Shown here: positions 17,351 to 26,534 of the stretch, in pieces
Layout: each line of letters begins with the position of its first letter
Numbering within the stretch: position 1 is the stretch's first letter
Assembly (NCBI GenBank): GCA_964392365.1
Contig: CAYMPH010000008.1
Coordinates: forward strand, 123,466-187,465
DNA: 64,000 bases
From: CAYMPH01 sp964392365
Lineage (GTDB): Bacteria > Spirochaetota > UBA4802 > UBA5550
Reading direction: 5' to 3'
The notes under the pieces: model-generated
Databases searched by the model: none
What the model was told of the DNA's origin: nothing
Seen by the model: only the letters and a program-made list of their open reading frames with translations
Translations under genes and position numbers: made by a program

Positions 17351-18457
17351 ATGAAAAATAAAAAGTTTATTATTGCAGCTGCTGCAGCAGTATTGGCTCT
17401 GATCGCAATATATTTTATAACTTCTGCAAAAAAAGATTCTTCGGATATATTCAGCGGGAGTATAACAGGCAAATCTGAATCTATTGATGATAAGGTGAAA
17501 CGTCTTAGAGATGGAGATACTAGCGTAATCAGAGAAATTATTGAGGATGATAAGTCGAGAAAGAATCTGAGGGAAATTGCAAAGGTATATGAAAAGGAAC
17601 TGCGCTTTCCGCTGTATTCCAGGCCTATAGATGAAAAAAGTCATGATCTTCTTTATCCTCATGAATTTATTCCTGTACAGAGATCTTTTCCCGGTAATGA
17701 CAAATTGTTTTATGATCTCGTACTTTCCAAACAGGTGATGATACTTGGTGAACCAATAAGTGCGACATTGAGAGTATCATCAAAAGATGAGATTGTCCCT
17801 GAAATAATATCAGCAAAGGCGCGATTGGTTGATGATGACCGCGGGCGGAAGTCAGTTGCAAATTTTGATTTGAAAAGGGCGGAATCTACAGATAGAAGCC
17901 GGATTTTTACAGCTGAATACACTCCGGCGGGCGGAACTCAATTGAGTGACCACATGACAATGGTTGTATCTTTTCAGCCTGTTGGATACAGTGAAATGAC
18001 AGTGACTGCCCAGTTCACATATGCAGACCCTGCAGCAAAGGTTACAGGTATAGGTACTGTAACTGTTGACGGTGCTCATCTTGTAATCCCGATAAATCTT
18101 GAAACAAAAAAATCCGGAGGTGACTACAGGGTCACAGGGAATTTATATTCTGCTGGTTCTGATAAACCTCTTGTAAACGCTTTTGGAGTTTCACAAATAA
18201 CCGGATCTTCCGGCACTGTTGAAATTAAAATTCATGCTGCAGCTCTTCGAGAGAAAGGAGATCCTGGTCCATATGTGCTGAAAACAATTACAGTCGAACG
18301 GCTGCCGACAACAAAAGAGCCTATGCTGTACGGAACAGGGCAGGATAAGGAATTCACGATTTCGCGTCATGATCTGTCTCAGTATTCTAATGAAAATTAT
18401 AGTAATCCGGAAGAGCAGAAAAAGCTTGAGATGCTGAAAAATTTTCTTGGAGAGTAA
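17351..18457 (+). CDS. Membrane-anchored protein of unknown function beside the lipase
   Basis: The 368-residue protein starts with a single membrane anchor (KKFIIAAAAAVLALIAIYFIT) and has a large extracytoplasmic part. A helical segment follows (DDKVKRLRDGDTSVIREIIEDD), then a beta-rich region of Ig-like strands from about 115 to 320. No family was recognised. The layout, an N-terminal anchor and an adjacent secreted lipase, recalls lipase-specific foldases such as LifO, but no LifO motif was seen. A terminator separates the two genes, so cotranscription would need readthrough. The gene itself is certain; the pairing is inference. Confidence 0.7.
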   Translation: MKNKKFIIAAAAAVLALIAIYFITSAKKDSSDIFSGSITGKSESIDDKVKRLRDGDTSVIREIIEDDKSRKNLREIAKVYEKELRFPLYSRPIDEKSHDLLYPHEFIPVQRSFPGNDKLFYDLVLSKQVMILGEPISATLRVSSKDEIVPEIISAKARLVDDDRGRKSVANFDLKRAESTDRSRIFTAEYTPAGGTQLSDHMTMVVSFQPVGYSEMTVTAQFTYADPAAKVTGIGTVTVDGAHLVIPINLETKKSGGDYRVTGNLYSAGSDKPLVNAFGVSQITGSSGTVEIKIHAAALREKGDPGPYVLKTITVERLPTTKEPMLYGTGQDKEFTISRHDLSQYSNENYSNPEEQKKLEMLKNFLGE

Positions 18458-18541
18458 TACCCATCCACTGCTAATTTTGACTTCGCTCAGTTCAAGTTTG
18501 CTGTGCCCCCATTTTTTTAAAGCATACTTCTATCCACATTT

Positions 18542-18679
18542 ATGTGTAAGAAAAGGGGATATGGAGATGGAAAAGATAAGGAGATAAAGGATTAAACAGG
18601 GAATTCAGATGCAATAAAATGTAATATATTAATATCTCCCCGATTTCTTAATATCCCCATATCTCCAAATCTTACACAT
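18542..18679. repeat. Large imperfect intergenic hairpin
   Basis: In the 406-base gap between two plus-strand genes, three nested complementary segments lie in order: ATGTGTAAG 18542-18550 with CTTACACAT 18671-18679; GGGGATATGGAGAT 18555-18568 with ATCCCCATATCTCC 18653-18666 (12 of 14 positions, the other two able to wobble); and GGAGATA 18580-18586 with TATCTCC 18633-18639. It has no ORF. It could be a mobile palindromic element, an RNA structure or a terminator-like unit. The rest of the gap holds nothing I can name. Confidence 0.65.
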
Positions 18680-18863
18680 TTCATAACTTAATGGTATAGC
18701 ATCAAGGGTAAGGGATTTTCCTGCTTTTAGGGCTTTTGTAAAACAATGAATTGCATAATGATTAAATTGAAGTCCAAGAAGGTGATTATGTTTTATACTG
18801 TTGGATTTTTATCATTATAAAAAAAGATTTACAATTACACTAATTAAATTTATTCGGTGCTAT

Positions 18864-19940
18864 ATGTTAAGAAGTGCAGCAATTCAACTGATTTTACTGG
18901 TGCTGATTATATCCGCCTGCAAAGGTACAGATAATATGCCTGACAGAAAATTTAAATCAAAAAATTTCAATGGAAAAGAATTTATTAATCCTGTACCAAC
19001 TGATGTTATGCAGCCGGGCGGGACGTGGGAAACTATGAAGCTCTGGTTCAGGGATACAGAAAAAAGAAACCCTAAAATAAAACCCGGTCCTTTCAAAGCT
19101 GATCTGAGTCTTCTGAATGCAAAATCTACTGAAGCACTGCGTGTAACATGGCTTGGGCATTCAACTGTACTTATTGAAATTGACGGTAAACGTTTTATAA
19201 CTGATCCGGTTTTCAGCAGGTATTCATCTCCTGTTTCATTTTATGGTGTTGAAAGATTTTTTGACGTGCCACTTGAAATAAAAGATCTGCCGAAACTGGA
19301 TGGTGTTATTATTTCACACGATCATTATGATCATCTTGATAAAAAATCAATTCAGCAATTAGGCAGGAGTGATATTAAATTTTACTGCCCTATTGGAATA
19401 AAAGAAATACTTTCAGGCTGGGGTATAAATAAAGAAAATATAATTGAGCTGGACTGGTGGGAAAATATTTCACCTGATAATAAATTTACTATTACATCTG
19501 CACCTGCAAGGCATTTTTCAGGGCGCGGAATTTTCAGAAATAATACACAGTGGGCTTCGTGGATAATAAAAGGTCCGAAGCATAAAGTTTATTTTGGCGG
19601 AGATTCCGGATTATGGGACGGTTATAAAGAAATCGGCGATAAATACGGACCGTTCGATTTAACAATTCTGGAAATCGGGGCGTATCATAAATACTGGGGC
19701 AATATACATCTGGGGCCGGATAATGCACTTGAAGCTCACAAATCATTAAAAGGTAAAATTCTTCTGCCGATTCACTGGGGGACATTTAATCTCGGACTGC
19801 ATGCCTGGACTGAACCTGCAGAAAGAATTATTAATCTTGCTCAGGGGAAAAATATTTCTCTGCTGCTGCCGGCTCCCGGGCAAACAAGGCCAATGCCTAA
19901 TAGCAGCTACATTTCAAAATGGTGGGAGCCTTATAAATAG
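18864..19940 (+). CDS. Metallo-beta-lactamase-fold lipoprotein (NAPE-PLD/UlaG-like)
   Basis: ATG 18864 is preferred over 18801 because it places a lipoprotein signal (LVLIISAC, lipobox Cys) at the N-terminus; 358 residues. The MBL fold is complete: VTWLGHSTVLIEIDG, the ISHDHYDHLD metal motif, APARHFSGRG, VYFGGDSG with the bridging Asp, and LPIHWGTF with a late histidine. The arrangement matches NAPE-PLD-like and RomA/UlaG-like hydrolases, which act on phosphodiesters or lactones. The substrate cannot be read. As a lipoprotein it would sit on the periplasmic face of a membrane or at the surface. Confidence 0.9.
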   Translation: MLRSAAIQLILLVLIISACKGTDNMPDRKFKSKNFNGKEFINPVPTDVMQPGGTWETMKLWFRDTEKRNPKIKPGPFKADLSLLNAKSTEALRVTWLGHSTVLIEIDGKRFITDPVFSRYSSPVSFYGVERFFDVPLEIKDLPKLDGVIISHDHYDHLDKKSIQQLGRSDIKFYCPIGIKEILSGWGINKENIIELDWWENISPDNKFTITSAPARHFSGRGIFRNNTQWASWIIKGPKHKVYFGGDSGLWDGYKEIGDKYGPFDLTILEIGAYHKYWGNIHLGPDNALEAHKSLKGKILLPIHWGTFNLGLHAWTEPAERIINLAQGKNISLLLPAPGQTRPMPNSSYISKWWEPYK

Positions 19941-20036
19941 CTGACGTTAAATTTTCTTTTTTTAAGTTGAAATTAAGTAATTGTTGATTCTTTTTGCCTC
20001 TATTCCATTTGGATAAATAAAACACGTGAGCAGGAT

Positions 20037-20471
20037 ATGGAAATTGAAGATTTAATACCTCATAGAAGAACAATGAAACTGATTGACTCAATTGTTGATT
20101 GCGGGGAAAACCATGCAGAAACTGCAACGCAGGTAAAAGATACCTGGCCGCTTGTTACTGGCGGTTTTGTAAACCCGATTATTGCAATTGAGCTTGTTGC
20201 CCAGACAACAGGCATCTACGAGGGAGCAAAGCGGTATAATGATGAAGGCAAAAAGCTTGGCGGAAGAGGCTGGCTTGTCGGCATAAAAAAAGCGGAATTT
20301 TTTACAGATAAAATTTCAGTCGGAACATTGCTTGCAATTATATCCGATAGGGGTTTTACCCATGAAGGTTACGGCGAAGTAGAAGGAACAGTAAAAGAAA
20401 ATGATAAAATAATCGCACAGGTGTCAATACAGGTTTTTCAGGCACCTGAAGATTCTAATGGAGGATTTTAA
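20037..20471 (+). CDS. Hotdog-fold 3-hydroxyacyl-ACP dehydratase (FabZ/ApeP-like)
   Basis: This 144-residue protein opens with LIPHRRTMKLIDSIV, the FabA/FabZ-type entry motif, and has a hotdog-fold core with PIIAIELVAQTTGIYEG as the long central helix. Its length matches single-domain dehydratases of the ApeP type. It would remove water from 3-hydroxyacyl carriers. The usual catalytic His sits at His9 in PHR; the central helix Glu is Glu62. It starts a three-gene run: fabG-like follows almost immediately and a LolA-like gene after that, the order seen in part of aryl-polyene clusters. AGGA precedes the ATG. Confidence 0.85.
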   Translation: MEIEDLIPHRRTMKLIDSIVDCGENHAETATQVKDTWPLVTGGFVNPIIAIELVAQTTGIYEGAKRYNDEGKKLGGRGWLVGIKKAEFFTDKISVGTLLAIISDRGFTHEGYGEVEGTVKENDKIIAQVSIQVFQAPEDSNGGF

Positions 20472-20472
20472 A

Positions 20473-21201
20473 ATGGAAGGAAAAAAAACAGCACTTGTAA
20501 CAGGCGGCAGCAGAGGAATAGGCAGGGCCATATGCATTGAGCTCGCGCAATTCGGATGCCACATAATTGTAAATTACAAATCAAATGAACAGGCTGCACT
20601 TGAAACAGTTTCCATGATTGAGAAAAACGGAGGAACTGCGGAAATATCAAAATTTGATGTATCGGTTGCTGAAGAAACAGTAAGCAATATAGAAGCACTA
20701 ATTAAAAAACACGAGTGCATTGATATACTTGTAAATAATGCAGGAATAACATCAGACGGACTTTTTGTAATGATGCAGGATGATGACTGGCACTCTGTAA
20801 TCAATACTTCGCTCAGCGGTTTTTTCAACTGTACAAAGCCGGTTTTGAAAAAAATGATCCGCAAAAGAAGCGGTTCGGTTGTTACAATATCTTCAGTTGC
20901 CGGGATTATGGGAAACAGGGGGCAGGCAAATTATTCTGCAGCAAAAGCGGGCCTGATCGGAGCGAGCAAAGCATTATCTTCTGAGATCTCTCGTCTCGGG
21001 ATCAGGGTGAATGTTGTAGCTCCAGGCCTGATAGATACAGATATGATTGAACAGGCTCCGGTTGAGCAGATTAAAAATATAATTCCAATGGCGCGAATCG
21101 GGAAACCTGAAGAGGTTGCCAAGGTTGTCCGTTTCCTGTGCTCTGATGATTCATCATATATAACAGGTCAGGTGATTTCTGTAAACGGCGGTATGTTCTG
21201 A
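20473..21201 (+). CDS. fabG: 3-oxoacyl-ACP reductase (FabG-like SDR)
   Basis: I choose ATG 20473, one base after the upstream stop and behind GGAGG, giving 242 residues; ATG 20458 would overlap the dehydratase. It is a classical short-chain dehydrogenase: ALVTGGSRGIG (NADPH loop), LVNNAGIT, the catalytic Ser in TISSVAG, YSAAKAG with Tyr and Lys, PGLIDTDM and the C-terminal SYITGQVISVNGGMF. Every hallmark of FabG is present. Coupled to the dehydratase and followed by a LolA-like gene, it probably serves a specialised acyl chain rather than housekeeping fatty-acid synthesis; that is inference. Confidence 0.93.
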   Translation: MEGKKTALVTGGSRGIGRAICIELAQFGCHIIVNYKSNEQAALETVSMIEKNGGTAEISKFDVSVAEETVSNIEALIKKHECIDILVNNAGITSDGLFVMMQDDDWHSVINTSLSGFFNCTKPVLKKMIRKRSGSVVTISSVAGIMGNRGQANYSAAKAGLIGASKALSSEISRLGIRVNVVAPGLIDTDMIEQAPVEQIKNIIPMARIGKPEEVAKVVRFLCSDDSSYITGQVISVNGGMF

Positions 21202-21203
21202 TT

Positions 21204-21806
21204 ATGAAAAAAATATTTATATGCCTGATATTAATATCCCTGCCTGCGATTCTTCCTGCGTGGACAGGAAACTGGGATGAAATTAAAAAAGGAACAACCG
21301 GAATTAAATCTGTTTCTTCAGACTTCATCCAGAGAAAATACATCAAAATGCTTGCCAGGCCGGTTTATGCTGAGGGATCATTCAAATTTCAGATTCCGGA
21401 TTCGCTAAGATGGGAGTATAAGTCTCCGGATAAAAGCATCATAATAAACAGCAGCGGAAATATCAGGCGATACAGCTTTTCTGACGGAAAATTCAGGGAG
21501 GATAAAGGCGGAAGCATACAGGCAATGCAGTTTGTTTTTCAGGAAATTGCAAAGTGGCTCAAGGGTGATTTTAATTCCGGCAAAGATTTTGTTCCGGAGC
21601 TCGTGCCTGGAGTTAAAATAATTTTCAAACCCAGAAACAGTTCATTATCACAATATATAAAAAGCATTGAGCTTGTTTTTGCAGAAAGACCCGGCATTAT
21701 AAAGCAGGTTATTATTATAGAAAGTGAAAAAAGCCGCACAGTTATGGAGTTTGTAAATCCTGTAATTAATCAGAATATTGATCCGAAGTTTTTTTCTGAA
21801 ATATAG
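21204..21806 (+). CDS. LolA-like outer-membrane lipoprotein carrier
   Basis: This 200-residue periplasmic protein has a signal peptide (MKKIFICLILISLPAILPAW) and the LolA-type half-barrel pattern: GIKSVSSDFIQRKYIKML, GSFKFQIPDSLRWEYKSPD, then repeated strands. LolA proteins carry lipoproteins from the inner to the outer membrane; paralogues of this size occur in aryl-polyene loci, where they are thought to carry the polyene lipid. Starting two bases after the fabG-like stop, it is translationally linked to it. Its role as a lipid carrier for the upstream pathway is inference. Confidence 0.85.
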   Translation: MKKIFICLILISLPAILPAWTGNWDEIKKGTTGIKSVSSDFIQRKYIKMLARPVYAEGSFKFQIPDSLRWEYKSPDKSIIINSSGNIRRYSFSDGKFREDKGGSIQAMQFVFQEIAKWLKGDFNSGKDFVPELVPGVKIIFKPRNSSLSQYIKSIELVFAERPGIIKQVIIIESEKSRTVMEFVNPVINQNIDPKFFSEI

Positions 21807-21814
21807 GACAGTAA

Positions 21815-21850
21815 AGCCCTCCAACACCCCCGGAGGTGGTTTTTTTTTAA
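21815..21850 (+). terminator. Weak terminator after the LolA-like gene
   Basis: A short CCTCC/GGAGG stem (21818-21822 with 21832-21836) around a C-rich loop is followed by a run of T residues. Confidence 0.55.
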
Positions 21851-21862
21851 AAGGAAAATTAT

Positions 21863-23005
21863 TTGAATCAGCAAAAAGAAAGATTATTATTCATAGATAT
21901 TTTCCGCGGAATTGCAGTTCTCTGGATGATTGAAACACACGTGGTGAATGCTTTCATGAATCCGGTTCACAGAAACAATGTTTTTTTCAGCTGGCTGAAT
22001 CTTACAAACGGAATTGTGGCTGTAAGTTTTCTTTTCTGCGCCGGAGCCGGATTTTATCTGGCTGCTTCTTCCAAATGGAACGATTTTAAGGGATTTAAAA
22101 AGCCTCTGTTTTTATATCTGCGCAGGCTCGGCTTTATTTTATGCATTGCATATTTTCTGCATCTTCCTGTTCTTGCTTTTAAAGATTTATTCACTATGAC
22201 ACAGCAGCAGACTCTTGGTTTTTTCCAGTCTGATATTTTACAAGTGATTGTTTTATCTTCATTGTTCTCAATAACACTAGTTCTTGTTGCTCCAGCAATC
22301 AGATTTCTACCTGTTATTACAGGAATAGTTGCGATTATAATTTTTACTGCAGCTCCGTTTGTCTGGGCTGCTGAAGCGCTAAAGGCAATGCCTGCTATTA
22401 TTGGAACTTTTTTTACCAAACCGCCTGTTTCAAATTTTCCTCTGTTTCCCTGGGCAGGATATTTTTTTTTCGGAGTTTCCCTGACAGGGTTTTTCATACA
22501 GTCTGATGACAAAAAAAAATTCGCAATTATTTCTGCATTTATATCTATTGCTGTATTGCTGATAAATTATAACACATCATCATTTCAGTGGCAATACGGT
22601 TTTATTGACTGGTGGGGATGTGCACCAGGCCACTCCCTTTTCAGGCTTGGGTGTGCATCAGCAGTTTTTTCGATTTTATATCTTCTAGAAAAATATTTTC
22701 AGGATAATAAGCCGTCGTCATTTCTGCTGATCTGCGGAAGAGAGTCTCTTTTTCTATATGCAACACATTTACTTATAGTCTATGGTTCAATATTAAGTTT
22801 CGGTCTGTATTATAAATTAAGCGGAAAGCTTGATTTGATGGAAACAGTTTTATTTTATACTGGGCTTACAATATCCTGTTTTCTGGGAGCATGGATCTGG
22901 CATATTCTGAAAACAAAATATATGATTGTTTCAAAAGTAATAATGTATGGTTTAGCAGGAGTATTTGTATTTATATTTTTTTCCGGTATCTGGGGTTTGA
23001 AATAG
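21863..23005 (+). CDS. Membrane acyltransferase-like protein (DUF1624/HGSNAT type)
   Basis: The start is TTG 21863 with AAGGA upstream; no ATG is better placed. The 380-residue protein opens with RLLFIDIFRGIAVLWMIETHV, the entry motif of the heparan-alpha-glucosaminide acetyltransferase and DUF1624 families, and has about ten membrane helices. Such enzymes move acetyl groups from cytosolic acetyl-CoA across the membrane onto a sugar or lipid. The active-site histidine candidate is His26 in ETHV. It follows the dehydratase/FabG/LolA trio but a terminator intervenes. It might modify an envelope glycan; the substrate is unknown. Confidence 0.78.
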   Translation: MNQQKERLLFIDIFRGIAVLWMIETHVVNAFMNPVHRNNVFFSWLNLTNGIVAVSFLFCAGAGFYLAASSKWNDFKGFKKPLFLYLRRLGFILCIAYFLHLPVLAFKDLFTMTQQQTLGFFQSDILQVIVLSSLFSITLVLVAPAIRFLPVITGIVAIIIFTAAPFVWAAEALKAMPAIIGTFFTKPPVSNFPLFPWAGYFFFGVSLTGFFIQSDDKKKFAIISAFISIAVLLINYNTSSFQWQYGFIDWWGCAPGHSLFRLGCASAVFSILYLLEKYFQDNKPSSFLLICGRESLFLYATHLLIVYGSILSFGLYYKLSGKLDLMETVLFYTGLTISCFLGAWIWHILKTKYMIVSKVIMYGLAGVFVFIFFSGIWGLK

Positions 23006-23106
23006 TTAATTCCGATCGCATATTCTGTTTTTTAAATAGTATCCCCAAGATCTTTCAATACCTGTTTTAAATGGCATTCAAGCCAGCAGCTGAACTCCAC
23101 CCATAT

Positions 23107-23748
23107 TTAATCCTTTTTATCAAACATCCGGCCTAATATTAATTTCCGCACAATAAGTTTCATCGGAAGTATTAAAAAATATGCCATGCTGCTCCACGAT
23201 GGAGACAGCAGACAGAACAATATTGCGATCATGGCCGATATCGGAAGTATGCTGCTCAATGCTGTTTCGTAGCGCATCCCTTTTTCAGAGAGGCTGTTTT
23301 CAATGAGGCCGAACCTGAAAGCATAGATCCAGCTTCCAAGTGAAAAAAAACCGATAAGAAGAAGGTTGGCATGGAAAAAAAGAGCGGCTGCCATGAGGCT
23401 GCCGTATTTTCCTATAAGTGAAGAGGAAAACGGCACAAGTACAACCATGAGAAACCAGAGCATATTAATCCACATCAGCCTGTTATCCAGCCTGGAAATC
23501 CAGTGGTACTGCCTGTGATGAATTTTCCAGAAAGAAGCAAGAAGTATGAAACTGAGTATCAACGCATAAAACCGCGGGATAAGATCCAAAAACATTTTTA
23601 AGATCTGACTGTTCTCCATGATCAGAGACTGTTCCGGCAGCTGTATTGAAAGAACAAGCAGTGTCATTGCAATTGAAAAAATCGAGTCTGCCAGTGTCTG
23701 GATCCGTGCGGTTGTAAGAAAATTAAGATGGTCTGTTTTCAGTTTCAT
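23107..23748 (-). CDS. TMEM175-family potassium channel-like protein (DUF1211)
   Basis: This 213-residue, mostly helical protein starts with ARIQTLADSIFSIAMTLLVLS, the family's signature (typically RxxxFSDGVFAIAxTLLVL) that lines the pore, followed by LILSFILLASFWKIHHRQYH and three more helices. Bacterial members form tetrameric potassium-leak channels. Here DG is replaced by DS in the signature. GGAG precedes the ATG. Its upstream region carries the dispersed repeat and a TAACA-N5-TGTTA dyad shared with the TauE gene. Confidence 0.88.
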   Translation of the reverse strand: MKLKTDHLNFLTTARIQTLADSIFSIAMTLLVLSIQLPEQSLIMENSQILKMFLDLIPRFYALILSFILLASFWKIHHRQYHWISRLDNRLMWINMLWFLMVVLVPFSSSLIGKYGSLMAAALFFHANLLLIGFFSLGSWIYAFRFGLIENSLSEKGMRYETALSSILPISAMIAILFCLLSPSWSSMAYFLILPMKLIVRKLILGRMFDKKD

Positions 23749-23772
23749 TACGTCTCCGGAATAAAAATTTGA

Positions 23773-23865
23773 TTAACATTTGCTGTTATCATAAAGCAAG
23801 TCAAGAATTATACTTGATTTTACTTTCTATATGGTATACCCTGTCTCATAATCAGCAGGGTGCTT
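23773..23865 (+). repeat. Dispersed intergenic repeat, copy A
   Basis: This copy contains the core GTCAAGAATTATA (from 23800) with a flanking TGATTTTAC, and shares the AACATTTGCTGTTA front part with copy D. The distal half has diverged. Confidence 0.6.
23774..23788. promoter_or_regulatory. TAACA-N5-TGTTA dyad upstream of the TMEM175-like gene
   Basis: The dyad TAACATTTGCTGTTA lies 26 bases before the minus-strand start at 23748. A TTGACT box on the same strand (23804-23799) sits 10 bases upstream of it, and the dyad overlaps the expected -10 position. The same dyad and spacing recur at 38649-38663. It may be an operator or part of the dispersed repeat. Confidence 0.5.
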
Positions 23866-23979
23866 TGAAATATTTTTTGATTTTATATTGCAATTTTCCA
23901 AAAAGAGATCAAGTACTCTCTTATCCGCGCATCAGTATATATATCTTACAGTCACAATGAGTGGTCGTGGAGGTATTTT

Positions 23980-26370
23980 ATGTCAAGCCTGTCGGAAATA
24001 TCTGTAAAGATATCACCTAACTTCGTTAAATTATTCACAATTATAACGGTCTTGACTATAAGTCTCTTTGGAAGTCTTGTGTGGCATGTTTGGGACACAT
24101 TCCGTTATCTCGAAACCACCCAGAAAAATTATTTCCGGCTTGCTGAATTGAGCGGACAGATTGTACATCTTGATGAAGTGCTTACCATGTCAGCACGTAT
24201 GGCTGCGGCCACCGGTGATCAATATTGGGAAGTGCGTTACCGGGATTTTGAATGGAAATTGGATGCTGCCATCAAGGAGGCTATAGAACAGGGCCAAAGG
24301 TTCTCTCTGAAAGATGCGGCAGACGAAACGAATACTGCAAATCTGAAACTGGTTAACATGGAAAATATAGTCTTTGATCTCGTACGTAAGGGGCAAACCA
24401 GAAAGGCGGCAGTTATTCTTTCAAGCGATCAGTATAATTTACAAAAAAAGATTTATATAACAGGTATTACGAAGATAACTGAAACAATCAAAGAAAGGAT
24501 GGGGGAAGACATAACTCAATATCGCCGCAGGGTTTATTGGGCTATCGGTTCCATTCTGATAGTAACACCTTGTCTGATATTGGGGTGGTTTTTTATAATA
24601 AAATTGATCCGCCAGTATAATGCTAATCGCCAGAGGTCGGCAGAGTTGTTGCTGGAAAGCGAAGAACGTTTCAGAAGTTTGTTTCAAAATATCCATATTA
24701 TATCTTTAGTCGTAGATCCGAAAGACGGGACGATAATTGACGCCAATCCCGCGGCATCGTCTTTTTATGGGTGGTCGCATGATGAGCTGTTAGGAAAGAA
24801 AATTTCACAGATAAACACGTTGCCGGAAGATGAGATCTTAAGGGAAATAGATTCGGTATTAAAAGAGAATCGTTCCTATTTTATGTTTCAGCACCGCAGG
24901 GCAGACGGCTCTGTGAGGGATGTCGAGGTCTATTCAGGACCGATCCGTGTAGGTGATAGAGAACTTCTCTATTCTATTATTCACGATATAAGCGAACGCA
25001 AACAAATGGATGAAAAACTCTGCCATACATCAACCCTGCTGCGCATCTTTATGGATGCTATCAATGAATCCGCTTTTCTAATGGATAAGGAATGGCGGAT
25101 TCTTGAAGCAAATGAAACAGTTGCTAAACGTTTTAATAAAACCGTACAGGAGCTCATCGGCTCAAGAATAGAAGACATATTTTCTCTCGATATAGTTATG
25201 AAACGAAAGCAATATATTGATGAAGTTTTCAGAACAGGAAAAACAGTGCGTTTCGAAGACGAGCGCCTGGAGAGAACTATTGATAATGTAATTTACCCTG
25301 TAATCAATTCTCAAGGAGAAGTTTTTGCGCTGGCTATTATCGGTTTTGACATTACCGCCCGGAAGCTGATAGAGCAGCGTCTGCAGAAAAGTGAAGAAAG
25401 ATTCCGCTCTATGTTTGATGATGATCTGACCGGAGATTTCATTGTTGATGCGAACGACTTTATCCTGGCATGCAATCCGGCATTTATCAGAATATTCGGT
25501 TATAATAACGCAGATGAACTGATAGGGAAACCGATAACGATTCTTTATCCTGATTTAAATGAAAGAACTGAGTTGCTGTCGCGTTTATCGCGTGAGAATA
25601 AACTTGAAAATTACCAGACATTTCGCCGGCGCAAGGATGGAGAGATGATTCATGTCGTTGAAAACATTGTCGCAACTCTTGATGTAATGGGCAATATTCT
25701 TGAAATCAAGGGATATATATATGATGATACCAAGCGTAAGGATGCTGAAGAGCGGGTCAATTCCCTCCTCGCCGAAAAGGAACTTATACTTAAAGAAGTA
25801 CATCATCGTCTTAAAAACAATATGAACACTGTTCATGGTCTGCTTACACTTCAGGCTGGAAATATAAAAGACAACCAGGCTATATCAGTTCTTGAAGATG
25901 CAGCAAATCGAGTCCGGAGCATGATGGTATTATATGATAAACTATATCGATCAGATAATTTTCAGAATATATCATTAAAAGATTATATTCCATCTCTGGT
26001 GGATGAAATTATAGATAATTTCCCAAACAGTAAATCAGTCAAGATTGAAAAAAAAATAGATAATTTTGTGTTAGATGCAAAAAAACTGCAGTCGTTATGT
26101 ATAATAATAAATGAGCTCATAACCAACATTATGAAATATGCATTTATAGGTAAAGATAATGGATTGATTTCTATATCAGCTTCATTAAAAGAGACTCTTG
26201 TTACATTTGTTATGTATGATAATGGTCTCGGCATGCCTGAATCAGTTAATTTTGAGAATTCGGCTGGTTTCGGACTTCAACTTATATGGATGCTTTCACA
26301 AGAACTGCATGGAACAATAAAGATAGAACGTGGTAACGGGACAAAAATTGTTCTGGAATTTAATATATAA
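23980..26370 (+). CDS. Membrane sensor histidine kinase with three PAS domains (HisKA_2 type)
   Basis: The 796-residue protein has two membrane helices (about 18-38 and 185-207) flanking a four-helix sensor region, then three PAS-like domains (about 226-345, 350-470 and 471-590), a HisKA_2 segment with EVHHRLKNN (His608 or His609 the phospho-site; HRLKNN places it at His609), and an HATPase domain to the end. HisKA_2 kinases resemble LytS-type two-component sensors. No response-regulator gene adjoins, so the partner is elsewhere; the hybrid and dual-receiver proteins in the window are candidates. GGAGG precedes the ATG. Confidence 0.92.
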   Translation: MSSLSEISVKISPNFVKLFTIITVLTISLFGSLVWHVWDTFRYLETTQKNYFRLAELSGQIVHLDEVLTMSARMAAATGDQYWEVRYRDFEWKLDAAIKEAIEQGQRFSLKDAADETNTANLKLVNMENIVFDLVRKGQTRKAAVILSSDQYNLQKKIYITGITKITETIKERMGEDITQYRRRVYWAIGSILIVTPCLILGWFFIIKLIRQYNANRQRSAELLLESEERFRSLFQNIHIISLVVDPKDGTIIDANPAASSFYGWSHDELLGKKISQINTLPEDEILREIDSVLKENRSYFMFQHRRADGSVRDVEVYSGPIRVGDRELLYSIIHDISERKQMDEKLCHTSTLLRIFMDAINESAFLMDKEWRILEANETVAKRFNKTVQELIGSRIEDIFSLDIVMKRKQYIDEVFRTGKTVRFEDERLERTIDNVIYPVINSQGEVFALAIIGFDITARKLIEQRLQKSEERFRSMFDDDLTGDFIVDANDFILACNPAFIRIFGYNNADELIGKPITILYPDLNERTELLSRLSRENKLENYQTFRRRKDGEMIHVVENIVATLDVMGNILEIKGYIYDDTKRKDAEERVNSLLAEKELILKEVHHRLKNNMNTVHGLLTLQAGNIKDNQAISVLEDAANRVRSMMVLYDKLYRSDNFQNISLKDYIPSLVDEIIDNFPNSKSVKIEKKIDNFVLDAKKLQSLCIIINELITNIMKYAFIGKDNGLISISASLKETLVTFVMYDNGLGMPESVNFENSAGFGLQLIWMLSQELHGTIKIERGNGTKIVLEFNI

Positions 26371-26534
26371 ATAGCCCGGTTTCTGATGAATATGAAGGAT
26401 TAGATTTTTTACAGACATAAGCTACTTTGGATTAGTGCCTTATATTATGTTTTTTCGGCCTTGCTAAGAACAAAAATTTCGATTCATTCAGAACTTGTAA
26501 ATGGCAGTAATTTTTTAAACGGCAGAATTAAAAA

